Both the position numbers and the translations under genes were made by a program. From assembly GCA_039592335.1 (NCBI GenBank), contig JBDHBX010000026.1:32610-96609 (forward strand): 64,000 nucleotides of DNA, in the 5' to 3' direction. This DNA comes from WVYX01 sp039592335. GTDB taxonomy: Bacteria; Gemmatimonadota; Gemmatimonadetes; Gemmatimonadales; GWC2-71-9. Shown here in pieces: positions 34,791 to 44,892 of the stretch. The notes under the pieces were generated by a model. The model was not told the DNA's origin, made no database searches, and saw only the letters and a program-made list of their open reading frames with translations. Position 1 is the first letter of the stretch. Every line of letters starts with the position of its first letter.

Positions 34791-36355
34791 TCCGCCTCCC
34801 GTTCGCGGTGGTCGTGGCCTGGATGTGCGCACAGCCCCTCCAGGCGCAGGTGGGGGCCCGTCTGTGGCGCCCGGAGGAGCGCGTCATCATCTCCGACTTC
34901 AGCGTCGTTCAGGCGCTCGCGGTCTCCGAGGATCTGCTGTACGCGGCCACGGACGGTGGCCTCGTGATCTACGACCGGCGCTTCGGGCGCTGGGAGCCCC
35001 CGGTGACGGGGCTGGACGGGTACCCGCTCGAGCCTGTGCGCGTGGCGGTGGTGGATCCGGTGGACCGCTCGGTATGGCTCGGCACCGATCAGCGTCTAGT
35101 CCACTACGTTCCCACGCTCAAGCGGTTCGAGACCATTCCGGTCGTCGGGGGCGTACGGGACCTCATGCTGGACCGCCGCGATCCCTTCGCCGGCATGTGG
35201 GTGGGCACCCGCGCGGGGTGGGAGTTCCTTCCCTACGGTGGCATCATGCTCACTCCGGCGACCCAGTTGCCGGCCGATCCGGTGCATCCTACCACTGCCG
35301 ATGTCGCGCTCCAGCGCGCGCCGTACCTCGCTACCAGGGCGGCGGAGATCCTGACCGATGAGCGCATGCGGCGCTACAGCTACACCGCGACGGCGATCGC
35401 CCCCGACACGGATGAGCTGTTCGTTGGCACCGACGGGTTGGGCGTGCTGCAGGTAGACCCGGGCACGACGGAGATTCGCCGCATGGCGTTCGGCCTCCTC
35501 GAGTCCAGCGCGAGCGGCGTGGTGGCCGTGCCGGGTGGGGTGTGGACCGGGACGCCCGCGGGCGGCCTGCACTCGGGGTTCACCTTCGTGAGTGACGATC
35601 TCCAGCGGTTCGCCTACGACGAGGGGGCGGGCGTGGGCTACCAGTTCCGCCAGGTGTTCGACCTGGTGTGGCGTGACCCGGTGTTGTGGGCCGCGACCGA
35701 CGGCGGAGTGGTGCGGCGTGACGGCCACCGTGCGGGCGAGGTGCTGTACCGCTACTCGGGCGTGGAACTGGACGTGGTGTTCGCGCTGACGGAGGGCAGT
35801 GGCGGCGTCTGGGCCGGGACCCAGCACGGCCTCGTGTGGGTCGGTGAGAGCGGCGAGGCCCGGCGGGTCGACAGTCCGAGCGTGGGACCGATTCTCTCGC
35901 TCGTTGCCTCCAACGACACGCTCTGGATCGGTGGGCTCCAGGGCCTCGGGTTCACGGGGGGTGCCAGCGATACGATTTACGTGGCGCGGGGCGCCGCTCG
36001 GTACCCCGAGCTGAGCGACCGCGTCGTGGCCCTCGCCGAGGTGGGCGACACGCTGTTCGCGGCCACGACGACGCGTCTGATGTGGCGCGCGCCGGGCGAC
36101 GAGTGGGTGATGGAGCGCCCGTTGGGGGGCGACCTGGGGAGCGTCACCGCGCTGCTCGCGGACGAGGGGGGCGTCTGGATCGGCGGCACTCGGGGCCTGG
36201 CGTTGTACCGACCCGCGACACGCGACTTCCTGCTGTACAACCAGCCCGGCGACCTGCCCGGCATGGTGCGCGACATCGCGGCCGACCCGACCTATCTTTG
36301 GGTCGCCGCGACCGGCGGCCTGGTTCGGTTCACGAAGGAGGCGCTGCTCAGGTGA
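34787..36355 (+). CDS. Secreted beta-propeller protein
   Basis: A 522-residue exported protein. The GTG start (34787) overlaps the nnr stop and gives a signal peptide (IRLPFAVVVAWMCAQPLQAQ) with likely cleavage near residue 22. The mature part is a series of WIGG/LWVGT-like blades such as VWLGTDQ, LFVGTDGLG, VWTGTPAGG, LWAATDGG, VWAGTQHG, LWIGGLQG and VWIGGTRG. These resemble the periplasmic sensor propellers of hybrid two-component systems, but no kinase or DNA-binding domain follows. Its stop overlaps thiL. Ligand unknown. Confidence 0.7.
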   Translation: MIRLPFAVVVAWMCAQPLQAQVGARLWRPEERVIISDFSVVQALAVSEDLLYAATDGGLVIYDRRFGRWEPPVTGLDGYPLEPVRVAVVDPVDRSVWLGTDQRLVHYVPTLKRFETIPVVGGVRDLMLDRRDPFAGMWVGTRAGWEFLPYGGIMLTPATQLPADPVHPTTADVALQRAPYLATRAAEILTDERMRRYSYTATAIAPDTDELFVGTDGLGVLQVDPGTTEIRRMAFGLLESSASGVVAVPGGVWTGTPAGGLHSGFTFVSDDLQRFAYDEGAGVGYQFRQVFDLVWRDPVLWAATDGGVVRRDGHRAGEVLYRYSGVELDVVFALTEGSGGVWAGTQHGLVWVGESGEARRVDSPSVGPILSLVASNDTLWIGGLQGLGFTGGASDTIYVARGAARYPELSDRVVALAEVGDTLFAATTTRLMWRAPGDEWVMERPLGGDLGSVTALLADEGGVWIGGTRGLALYRPATRDFLLYNQPGDLPGMVRDIAADPTYLWVAATGGLVRFTKEALLR

Positions 36356-37290
36356 CGCACACGGCCCTGGGCTCGGGCGGCGAGTTCGATCGGATCCGAG
36401 CGATCTGGCGCCGGCTGGGTGAGCAGGCGAGCCCGGCGGGGGACGACTGTGCCCTCGTCAGCGTGGGCGGGATTCCGCTGGCGATCTCGACCGACGTGAC
36501 CATCGAGGGCACGCACTTCCAGGCTGGGTGGCTCTCGCCGACGGAGCTGGGGTGGCGCGCCACCGCCGCGGCGCTCTCTGACCTGGCGGCCGTGGCGGCC
36601 GAGCCCGCGGGGGTGATGGTGAGCCTCGGAGTGTCGGCCGAGTGGCCCGAGGAGATGGTGGCCCAGTTGATGGAAGGCGTGGGCGAGGCGGCCGCGGCCG
36701 TCGGCGCGTCCGTGTGGGGGGGAGACCTGGTCGGGAGCGAGCGCCTGGTGATCGACGTGACCGTGATCGGCCGCGCAGATGCCCCGGTGCGGCGTAAGGG
36801 AGCGGAGGTCGGCGACGCGCTCTGGGTGACGGGCCGGCTCGGCGCGCCGGCCGCCGCCCTCGCGGCCTGGTCGGAGGGGGTGGATCCCGATCGCGACGCC
36901 CGCGAGCGGTTTGTCCGCCCACGGCCGCGGATCGAGGAGGCCCGCTGGCTCAGGGACCGGGGTGCCAAGGCGATGGTCGATCTGAGCGACGGTCTGCTCG
37001 GGGATGCCGGGCACCTGGCGGCCGCCTCCGGCGTGCGGCTGGTGGTCGAGCGAGAGCTGGTGCCGGTGCATCCCGCGGCCGGTGCAGCGGAGCGCGCGCT
37101 CGTGAGCGGTGAGGAGTACGAGTTGCTCGCGGCGCTGCCGTCGGGAGTCAGCGCGGATGAGGCGGCGGCGTTCGAGGCAACCTTCGCGCTGCCGCTCACG
37201 CGGTTGGGCCGCGTCGAACAGGGCTCCGGCGTGACACTGGTGGCGCACGGGGTACCGGTCGACCCGCCAACTGGATACCGACAGTTCTGA
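36352..37290 (+). CDS. thiL: Thiamine-monophosphate kinase
   Basis: A 312-residue ATP-dependent kinase making thiamine diphosphate. Diagnostic segments are AGDDCALV, STDVTIEGTHF, the GWRATAAALSDLAAVAAEP helix, GGDLVGSERLVIDVTVIG and AMVDLSDGLLGDAGHL; all acidic magnesium ligands are present. GTG at 36352 overlaps the propeller stop (GTGA) and AAGGAGG lies ten bases upstream. Normal length for the family. It precedes plsC by five bases. Confidence 0.95.
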   Translation: MTHTALGSGGEFDRIRAIWRRLGEQASPAGDDCALVSVGGIPLAISTDVTIEGTHFQAGWLSPTELGWRATAAALSDLAAVAAEPAGVMVSLGVSAEWPEEMVAQLMEGVGEAAAAVGASVWGGDLVGSERLVIDVTVIGRADAPVRRKGAEVGDALWVTGRLGAPAAALAAWSEGVDPDRDARERFVRPRPRIEEARWLRDRGAKAMVDLSDGLLGDAGHLAAASGVRLVVERELVPVHPAAGAAERALVSGEEYELLAALPSGVSADEAAAFEATFALPLTRLGRVEQGSGVTLVAHGVPVDPPTGYRQF

Positions 37291-37295
37291 GGACG

Positions 37296-38015
37296 ATGCT
37301 GCGCAAGCTCTGGTACCCGATCGCTCTGTTCTTCCTCACCGTGTGGTATGGTTCGAAGGCGGTCGTGTTTGGGCTCCTCGGGATCCCCAACCGCCAGGGT
37401 GGGGTGTACGATCGCATCGGGCGGACCTGGTCTGCCAAGGTGCTCAAGGTCGCGGGCGTGACCGTCGAGACCCAGGGCATGGAGCGCGTGCCGCGCGACC
37501 AGCCGGTCGTGTTCGTATCGAACCATCAGAGCTTCTTCGACATCCTTGCTCTCTCGTCGAAGTTGCCCGGCACGATGCGCTTCGTGGCTAAGAAGGAGCT
37601 GGCCAAGGTGCCGATCTTCGGCAAGGCGATGCGCTCGGCGGGCCACATCTTCATCGATCGGCAGAACCGGGCCAAGGCGTTCGATGCCTACGAGGAGGCG
37701 GCGCAGGCCGTGCGGGACGGGATGTGCGCCGTCGTGTTCGCCGAAGGGACACGCAGCCGCACGGGCGACCTGTTGCCGTTCAAGAAGGGGCCCTTCGTGT
37801 TTGCCATCGCTTCGCAAGTCCCGCTCGTTCCCATATACTGTGCGGGGACGTTCGATATCCTTCCCAAGGGGAGTATCTGGGTGCGGCCAAAGCCGGTCAC
37901 GCTCATGTTCGGCGAGCCGATGTCGACCAAGGGACTGACCTATGAGGACCGGCAGAAACTGATGGCCGAGGCCCGCACCGTGATCGAGCGGTTGCGGTCC
38001 GAGGCTGGAGAATAG
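37296..38015 (+). CDS. plsC: 1-acyl-sn-glycerol-3-phosphate acyltransferase
   Basis: A 239-residue PlsC-type enzyme making phosphatidic acid at the inner membrane. The catalytic NHQSFFD block (HX4D) and the substrate motif FAEGTRSRTG are present, with an N-terminal hydrophobic helix (LFFLTVWYGSKAVVFGLLG). It lies between thiL and eno in a compact plus-strand run. This is the standard ester-lipid step of the host and the likely source of the diacyl lipid that the island enzymes could remodel. Confidence 0.94.
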   Translation: MLRKLWYPIALFFLTVWYGSKAVVFGLLGIPNRQGGVYDRIGRTWSAKVLKVAGVTVETQGMERVPRDQPVVFVSNHQSFFDILALSSKLPGTMRFVAKKELAKVPIFGKAMRSAGHIFIDRQNRAKAFDAYEEAAQAVRDGMCAVVFAEGTRSRTGDLLPFKKGPFVFAIASQVPLVPIYCAGTFDILPKGSIWVRPKPVTLMFGEPMSTKGLTYEDRQKLMAEARTVIERLRSEAGE

Positions 38016-38017
38016 CC

Positions 38018-39294
<1,277 letters not shown>

Positions 39295-39298
<4 letters not shown>

Positions 39299-39576
39299 GT
39301 TTCTGGCGGCTCGTCGCGCTGCTCCTCATCGTGGGGGGGATCGGCTTCGGCCTATGGGGCGGGCTCTACAGCACGCTGGACTGGTGGAAGCTCAAGCGCA
39401 GGGTGGCCGACGAGGAGAAGGCCATCGTGCGGTTGGAGGCCGAGATCGACAGCCTTACCGCGTGGGCTGCGGCGCTGGAGTCCGACTCGGCCACGCAGGA
39501 GCGCGTGGCCCGGGAGCGCTTCGGCATGATCCGCAACGGGGAGATCCTCTATCGCGTCGAGCCGATCGAGCGCTGA
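39295..39576 (+). CDS. FtsB/DivIC-like septum formation protein
   Basis: A 93-residue bitopic protein: a short N-terminus, one membrane helix (about 5-25), then a coiled coil (about 30-65, KLKRRVADEEKAIVRLEAEID) and a basic tail containing ERVARERFGMIRNGEILYRV, which is the usual FtsB/DivIC ending. It should bind FtsL and FtsQ at the division site. The GTG start overlaps the eno stop (GTGA); ftsB directly after eno is a very common bacterial arrangement, which supports the call. Confidence 0.87.
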
Positions 39577-39641
39577 CTGGAGTGGCCGACCGGGGTTGGG
39601 TATCTTTGGAGCGGCCGCCGGCAGGGTAGGCGCCCGATCGT

Positions 39642-39715
39642 GGCGGAGTAGCTCAGCTGGTTAGAGCAGCGGAATCATAATCCGCGTGTCGGGGGTTCGA
39701 GTCCCTCCTCCGCTA
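39642..39715 (+). tRNA. tRNA-Met (anticodon CAT)
   Basis: A full 74-base cloverleaf: acceptor 39642-39648 with 39708-39714 (first pair G-U), D-stem GCTC/GAGC, anticodon stem GCGGA/TCCGC with CAT at 39676-39678, T-arm with TTCGAGT loop and discriminator A at 39715. CCA is not encoded. The stems look like elongator tRNA-Met; a lysidine-modified tRNA-Ile is the alternative for a CAT anticodon. Its 3' part from 39666 is also the left attachment site of the island. Confidence 0.93.
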
Positions 39716-39717
39716 TT
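39666..39717 (+). repeat. attL: left 52-bp attachment-site repeat
   Basis: Bases 39666-39717 are identical to 63889-63940. They cover the anticodon arm, T-arm and acceptor 3' strand of the tRNA plus two bases. Integration here keeps the tRNA intact, as is usual for tyrosine-integrase islands. Confidence 0.95.
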
Positions 39718-39728
39718 CACAACACCTT

Positions 39729-39768
39729 ACGGCAGGCGTGACAACGAGTTGCGGCCTGCCGTTTGTCG
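39729..39768 (+). terminator. Hairpin after the tRNA, supplied by the island
   Basis: Bases 39729-39737 pair perfectly with 39754-39762 (9 bp), followed by TTGTCGTT. It stands 14 bases after the tRNA end, inside the element, and can replace the tRNA's original terminator now found beyond attR. Confidence 0.6.
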
Positions 39769-39804
39769 TTGAGTGGACGGGAAAAGACGGGAAAATGTAC
39801 AACA

Positions 39805-39826
39805 AGTCCCTCACAAAGTCCCTCAC
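39805..39826 (+). repeat. Left arm-type repeat pair (AGTCCCTCAC x2)
   Basis: Two direct copies of AGTCCCTCAC at 39805-39814 and 39817-39826 start 12 bases apart, 90 bases inside attL and overlapping the integrase stop codon. The same TCCCTCAC pair with the same 12-base spacing and orientation lies inside attR at 63808-63827. This is what integrase arm-binding sites look like. Confidence 0.65.
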
Positions 39827-40455
39827 CCTGTCTTCGCGAGTCCGAGGCTCGGGGGCGCGCCAATGAAGGCGCGCAGGCGCTGCCGGTCCTCATCGAGATA
39901 CTCTTCGGGGGAGTAGCCTTCGTAACGGTCGGTGACGTCCTCGCGCGCGGCGTGTCCCAAGTATGCCCGCCGGCGCGTGCGCGGAATCCCGGCCTCATTC
40001 ATCCAACGAGCAAAGCACTTGCGGCCGGTGCGGGCACGCACCGGTTGCTCGAGCTTCTCGAGTCGGCGGTTGAACTGCCGATACGTGAGTCCGGGCTTCG
40101 CGACAGGGTAGAGCAGGGGGATTACACGCTCGGCATTTGCGGTCTTTGTGCCCCTAACGCGCATGGTGTTGCCTTCGATCTCCCACTCACCCCAGAACTC
40201 CGACGGGCGCATACCTGTCATACACAGCCCCCACCAGATGCGCGCGGCAAGCGGATCAAGCTGTTCCGCAACCTCCCGAGCCTCTTCAGGTGTCAGACCG
40301 CTCGTGCGCTTGGCCCTGTGCGGCATTGGCGGGATGTCGTACTGAACGGCGAGGTAGCGCTCGTCCCGCTTGCCAACCTGGTCCTTGAGGAAAGACAGCA
40401 CCGTCGCGCGCGCGATGTTGAATGAACGGGCTCCATTTGCGCGGTCGCGAACCAA
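39823..40455 (-). pseudogene. int: Tyrosine recombinase/integrase, N-terminally truncated
   Basis: A 210-residue remnant reading towards the tRNA. It keeps the end of the core-binding helices and the catalytic domain. The active-site residues in view are Arg83 (GMRPSE), Lys104, Arg145, His168 (LGH) and Tyr178 (RYEGY); the box II His is replaced by Arg142. Full integrases of this type have about 350-400 residues, and the arm-binding and most of the core-binding domain are absent. A TAG stands five codons before the TTG at 40455, and nothing integrase-like continues in other frames. It probably inserted the island but can no longer act alone. Confidence 0.8.
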
Positions 40456-41101
40456 TGGCGGTGTGGAGGTCTATTCGGGTTGGGCGCGAGGGGGTGCTGC
40501 CGAGTAGCGCACGCTCCTTCGAAGGGAACTCTGTGACGCATCCCAGTCGCCAGTGCAGACACCTCGTCCGGCGCGGAGCCGGACGATGAAAGTGTGACCG
40601 TTTCCGTGAGTGTTTCTCCGGGCAAAGCCGGGTATAGGTGACATTTTGACCGGGCAGCCGATGCTCGAAAGTCGCTGTTTCCCGGCAAGTTGACCGGAAC
40701 GCTTGCCCCTGCGTCCCGACTCTGGATCAGAAGACCTCTGGTTCAAGCCAATCTGGGTACAAGGTTGCGGCTCTTTGTGGGGGGTGAACCTCGTGCGGCC
40801 CGGGCGTACAGACCCGGAGTGGACACGCCCAGGCGGCCGTGTCCAGAGGCTCCGGGGGGCACACAAGCTGGCCGAGGGAGTACACACGCTGCGAGGGCGC
40901 GGGCCGCATTTCAGAATGCGACGCAGCCTACCGAACGCTTGCATCGCGCGCGCCCAGCCCTAGGAGCTGGTAAGATCACCGCCGGACCCCCGCAACCCAT
41001 CCCGAATAATTTCATTCCCTTTCCACCCTGGCCGCGCCCCGGATCGAGCCATACTGTAGCGGTGCCTGTTGCCCTCATGACCACCCCGGCGCGGAGGATG
41101 C
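40456..41101. other. Non-coding left-end region of the island
   Basis: No convincing gene in 646 bases on either strand; open frames are low-complexity shadows. It holds a perfect 9-bp hairpin with a 5-base loop (40564-40586) and one GTGTGAC word (40592-40598) like those near attR. It lies between the integrase remnant and the kinase, so it is likely a scar of lost element DNA plus the kinase promoter. A GGAGG ribosome site at its end (about 41092) serves the kinase. Confidence 0.55.
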
Positions 41102-43474
41102 GTGGCGCTCTCTCCCGGCACCGAGCTTGGCCGCTATGTCGTGTCCGAGATGATCGGCTCCGGTGGGATGGGCGAGGTCTACAAGGCCTACGACCCCCAC
41201 CTCGGCCGCCATGTCGCCATCAAGCTCCTTCCGGGTGATCTCGCGAAGCACCCCGAGTTTCAGCGGCGCTTCGAGCGCGAGACGCGCGCCATCTCGGGGC
41301 TCAACCACAAGAACATTTGCACCATCTACGACACCGGCCAACACGACGGTCAGCCGTACATCGTCATGGAACTGATGGAGGGCCAAACCCTGGAGTCCCT
41401 CGTACGGTCCGGGCACCTCCCACCCGACCGAGCGCTCGACATCGGGATTCAGGTCGCTGACGCGCTCGACGCTGCCCACCGTAAGGGGATCGTCCATCGC
41501 GACATCAAGAGCGCAAACATCTTCTTGACCGCCCGCGACGACGCCAAGGTTCTGGATTTCGGAGTGGCAAAACTCATGGCCTCCGCGGACACTGAACGCG
41601 ACGAGGCGGACACCGCGCTGACCGGCGTCGGGACGGCGGTCGGGACCGTCTCGTACATGTCGCCGGAGCAGGCACGCGGTGAAGACGTCGACGCCCGTTC
41701 GGATCTGTTTTCCTTAGGCGTGGTGTTGTACCAGATGGTGACCGGAAGACTGCCGTTCGAAGGATCCGCGGTGGCGATCCTGTCCCAATTGAGCACGGGC
41801 CAGTCGGTCGGAAGTCCACTCACCCTCAACCCGTCGCTGCCAGCCGAATTCGACCGGATCATCGGAAGAGTCCTCGAGAAGGATAAGGAAGTTCGCTGCC
41901 AGACGGCGAAAGACCTTCTCGCCGCCCTGCGCCGGCTGCGCCGCGATCAAGTGTCCGGCGAGACGGCAGCGGGGCACAAAACGGTGGCTGACGGTGCACA
42001 ACCCACACATCGGCGGCGCTTGCGCGAGATCGTGCTGACAGTCGCGCTGATCGTGAGCATCGCGACTGTCGCCGTGTTGGGTCTTCTCATGCGGCGATCG
42101 GCCGTGCCTCTGAACATTCAGTCCATTGCGGTGCTTCCGTGCTCGAGTCAGAGCGGAGAAGCCGACATCGAGTACCTGTGTGACGTGTTCGGCGAGAGTC
42201 TGATTGCCAGCATGTCGCAGATTCCGGGACTCGTTGTCATGTCCTTCCCGATCGTTGAGCCGTACAAAGGGAGCGACATGAGCGTGCTCGACATCGGGCG
42301 GCAACTCAACGTCGACGCGGTAGTCACCACCCAGGTGGATGAGCAAATAGAGGCTCTGGAGTTCGCGGTGCGCGTGACCGACGTCCGAAACGGTGCGCAC
42401 ATCTGGAGCGACCGCATCACGAGCCCGATCGCCCAGATACAGGGGCTCCACGAGGCCATCGCCTTGGATGTTGCCGAGAATCTCCAAATGCGATTGAGCG
42501 GGAGACAGAGAGAACACCTCAGAGTCTACAACACCTACCAACGGGCCCTGTACTTCTGGAACAAGCGAACGTCCGAGAGCTTGGCGCGAGCCATCACATT
42601 GTTCGAGGACGTGATCCGGGAAGAGCCGGAGTTCGCCCCCGCGCACGCAGGGCTCGCCAGTGCATACGTCGTGCTGCCCTACTACGGTGGCTTGCCGGGT
42701 GAAGCATACCCCCGGGCGAGGAGGGCAGCCGAGGAGGCACTGCGTCTCGATGAAGGCCTGGCCGATGCGCACGCCTCACTCGGTCTCGTCAAACGGGACT
42801 TCGAGCGGGACTGGCTGGGAGCCGAACGGGAGTTCAGGAGAGCCATTGAACTCGACTCTGCTTCCGGATCAGCGCTGCAGTGGTACGCCGAGTTTCTCGC
42901 CATGGTTAGTCGATTCGATGAGGCCGAGGCATGGATTCGTCAAGCTCAGCAGGTGTCACCGCTCTCGCTCACGGCGCGAGCGGTCCATGGGTGGATTCTC
43001 TTGTGCGCGGGCCGCACCGACGAGGCTCTCCGCCAGCTAGGGGCTACGCTGGACATGGACCCGGACTTCTCCGTGACGCATTGGTTTCTTGGACAGCTCC
43101 ACGTCCAGCGTCGCGACTATGATGCTGCGGTCGAAGCGCTCGAAGAGGCCTCCAGACTCTCGGGTGGAGCGAGCCGTATGGTCGCCGACCTCGGCAGCGC
43201 GTACGCACTTCGCGGGGACCGTGATCGAGCCCGCGCGCTGCTCGACCGGCTGCGAGAACTCTCGAGTCAGGGCGTCCACGTTTCCAGGTACGAGTACTCC
43301 GTCGTACACGCAGGACTTGGGGAATTCGATCAGGCGATCCGGGAACTCGAGGCGGCCTTGGAAGAGCGGACGTGGCAGGTGGTGAACATGAACATCGATC
43401 CCATGCTGCGCCCGGTGCGAGACGATCCTCGGTACCCCGGCCTGGTCCGCCGCATGGGTCTTCCAGGCCGGTGA
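41102..43474 (+). CDS. Island-borne Ser/Thr kinase with TolB-like and TPR sensor region
   Basis: A 790-residue Hanks-type kinase. Residues 1-275 are the kinase: GSGGMGEVY loop (19-27), Lys41, HRD at 132-134, DFG at 152-154 and TVSYMSPEQARG. A membrane helix at about 308-330 precedes a TolB-N/FlgO-like domain beginning SIAVLPCSSQ (about 340-470) and a TPR array to the end (YYGGLPGEAYPRARRAAEE and similar). GTG at 41102 follows GGAGG. It is smaller than the two host kinases in this window but shares their plan, so the island probably came from a related bacterium. Its stop overlaps the next start (GTGA). Confidence 0.92.
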   Translation: MALSPGTELGRYVVSEMIGSGGMGEVYKAYDPHLGRHVAIKLLPGDLAKHPEFQRRFERETRAISGLNHKNICTIYDTGQHDGQPYIVMELMEGQTLESLVRSGHLPPDRALDIGIQVADALDAAHRKGIVHRDIKSANIFLTARDDAKVLDFGVAKLMASADTERDEADTALTGVGTAVGTVSYMSPEQARGEDVDARSDLFSLGVVLYQMVTGRLPFEGSAVAILSQLSTGQSVGSPLTLNPSLPAEFDRIIGRVLEKDKEVRCQTAKDLLAALRRLRRDQVSGETAAGHKTVADGAQPTHRRRLREIVLTVALIVSIATVAVLGLLMRRSAVPLNIQSIAVLPCSSQSGEADIEYLCDVFGESLIASMSQIPGLVVMSFPIVEPYKGSDMSVLDIGRQLNVDAVVTTQVDEQIEALEFAVRVTDVRNGAHIWSDRITSPIAQIQGLHEAIALDVAENLQMRLSGRQREHLRVYNTYQRALYFWNKRTSESLARAITLFEDVIREEPEFAPAHAGLASAYVVLPYYGGLPGEAYPRARRAAEEALRLDEGLADAHASLGLVKRDFERDWLGAEREFRRAIELDSASGSALQWYAEFLAMVSRFDEAEAWIRQAQQVSPLSLTARAVHGWILLCAGRTDEALRQLGATLDMDPDFSVTHWFLGQLHVQRRDYDAAVEALEEASRLSGGASRMVADLGSAYALRGDRDRARALLDRLRELSSQGVHVSRYEYSVVHAGLGEFDQAIRELEAALEERTWQVVNMNIDPMLRPVRDDPRYPGLVRRMGLPGR

Positions 43475-44550
43475 GTAAGAACAGTGCGGAGCCCGCGCGC
43501 GTGAGCGCGTCACGCACCGCGACGTTCGCGGACGAGTCTCGACGAGTCACGTTCCTCGTACATCCGAGCATGCACGGGAGAATCAATGCTGTTCCGTGCG
43601 AGGTGTACGGTGACCTGGATCGAGTGGTGCGGCCGGATCTCCACTACCACTACTCCAGCCCCATCTGTGCGCACCGGTGGTTGGACGTGTGCGAGGACCC
43701 CGCCTACGGACACGGATGGCTAGTGAACCAAGTCGACGAGATCTTCCCGAAGCTCATGGATGCCCTACGAGCGGATAGCAACACGCTGTCGAGGATCTCG
43801 TTGACGAGTCTTGGGCCCGGCGACGGAGCGTTGGACGAACGCATGCTCCGCAGTCTGGATGCGGAAACCCATCTGGTCTCCTATTGTGGCCTCGATTTCT
43901 CCTTCGAGTTGTTGCGCCGCGCAGTCCATCGGATTGCTCATGCGCAGGGATTCCGCCGCGCTTTCCCGATACGGGCGGTCTGTGGCGACTTCAGGGACCT
44001 ATCGGGCGCGGTGATGGGCGATCCGCCAGACGAATGCGTACGCATGTTCAGCCTCACTGGCTTCACGCTGGGCAACTACCGCGAGTGCGATCTCCTCGAG
44101 CGAATCGGCCGTCTCATGAGAGACGGAGACTACCTGTTCCTCGACGCGAGACTCCACACGCTTGGACCGTGGCCCGACGAACGCCGTATCACGGATGCAG
44201 AAAGGACCGCAACGTTGGGCAGTTACGATCTCCCGGCCGTGCGGAAGTTCGTGTTCGGACCGGCCGAGGTTGCCACGTTCGCAAGTGCGGAGGACGTAGA
44301 CATCGACTTCGAGGTTACGCGCACGCTGACGGTGGTGCCCAATGCGGTCAACGTCGTGATCTATTGCACCGGACTCGACACCAGGATGCGTCTCACGGGT
44401 GAGCCGGTGCAGAGGGATCGCCTCGATTTGGCGGTCACGACCATGTATCACTATCCGGACCTGGTGTTGTGGTTCGGCTCAGGCGGATTCTCGACCGTGT
44501 GGCACGAAGATGTCAGCGGGACCGCCATGTTCCTGCTGCGTCGCAACTAG
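43471..44550 (+). CDS. EgtD-like (histidine-specific family) SAM methyltransferase
   Basis: A 359-residue protein of the EgtD/DUF2260 methyltransferase family. It has the SAM loop LGPGDGALDERML (about 113-126), a FSFELLRRAV helix and FSLTGFTLGN. The C-terminal GTAMFLLRRN resembles family members. True EgtD trimethylates histidine for ergothioneine, but no egtB/egtC partner is present, and the substrate pocket cannot be judged by eye. GTG at 43471 overlaps the kinase stop (GTGA); a GTG at 43501 would remove ten residues. The coupling implies a joint role with the kinase. Confidence 0.7.
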   Translation: MSKNSAEPARVSASRTATFADESRRVTFLVHPSMHGRINAVPCEVYGDLDRVVRPDLHYHYSSPICAHRWLDVCEDPAYGHGWLVNQVDEIFPKLMDALRADSNTLSRISLTSLGPGDGALDERMLRSLDAETHLVSYCGLDFSFELLRRAVHRIAHAQGFRRAFPIRAVCGDFRDLSGAVMGDPPDECVRMFSLTGFTLGNYRECDLLERIGRLMRDGDYLFLDARLHTLGPWPDERRITDAERTATLGSYDLPAVRKFVFGPAEVATFASAEDVDIDFEVTRTLTVVPNAVNVVIYCTGLDTRMRLTGEPVQRDRLDLAVTTMYHYPDLVLWFGSGGFSTVWHEDVSGTAMFLLRRN

Positions 44551-44892
44551 GCTCGTACGCAATCTGCGCGCCCGACTAAGGCGCGCAGCCGGCGCTGGCG
44601 AAAGGGACGCTGAGGCACGCGCTGGGTCAGCGGGTGCCTACCGGATACGCGCAACGGCTGACGAGCGTGAAGATAGCCTCCGTTCGTGGACTCCCCCCAT
44701 CTGAGTGGAACTTGACGCCTGCTTGACGGAGCAATCCCAGGCTTAGCCTCGCCGGAACGCTAATGTCCGTCTGGCGTGCGGGCACAGTGCTACGACAAGC
44801 AGGAATCGGGAGGAAGATTGCCACCTTTGCAGCCGTGCTCATTGACGGCGCATGCGCCCACGCTGTATTACGGACTGTAGTAGGGAGAGATG
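44551..44892. other. Intergenic region with terminator-like hairpin and operon promoter
   Basis: No gene is seen in these 342 bases. A perfect 9-bp hairpin (44564-44572 with 44580-44588) follows the methyltransferase stop and has no U-tract. A candidate promoter lies at 44842-44871. The stretch separates the kinase/methyltransferase pair from the biosynthetic operon. Confidence 0.6.
44842..44871 (+). promoter_or_regulatory. Sigma-70-type promoter of the biosynthetic operon
   Basis: TTGACG (44842-44847), an 18-base spacer and TATTAC (44866-44871) precede the PPTase start by about 20 bases. It matches consensus in five of six and four of six positions. It is the only good candidate before a run of 14 genes with almost no gaps. 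Confidence 0.45.

Noticed and set aside
34246..35361. 371-residue open frame as a separate gene
   Set aside because: Its first 140 residues are the dehydratase half of nnr and the rest runs out of frame through the beta-propeller gene.
40471..40944. Minus-strand 157-residue open frame as the missing integrase N-terminus
   Set aside because: Its sequence is low-complexity, in another frame, and shows no SAM-like core-binding helices.
43471..44550. Ergothioneine biosynthesis
   Set aside because: The enzyme is EgtD-like, but no EgtB or EgtC partner is nearby and it is coupled to a kinase.
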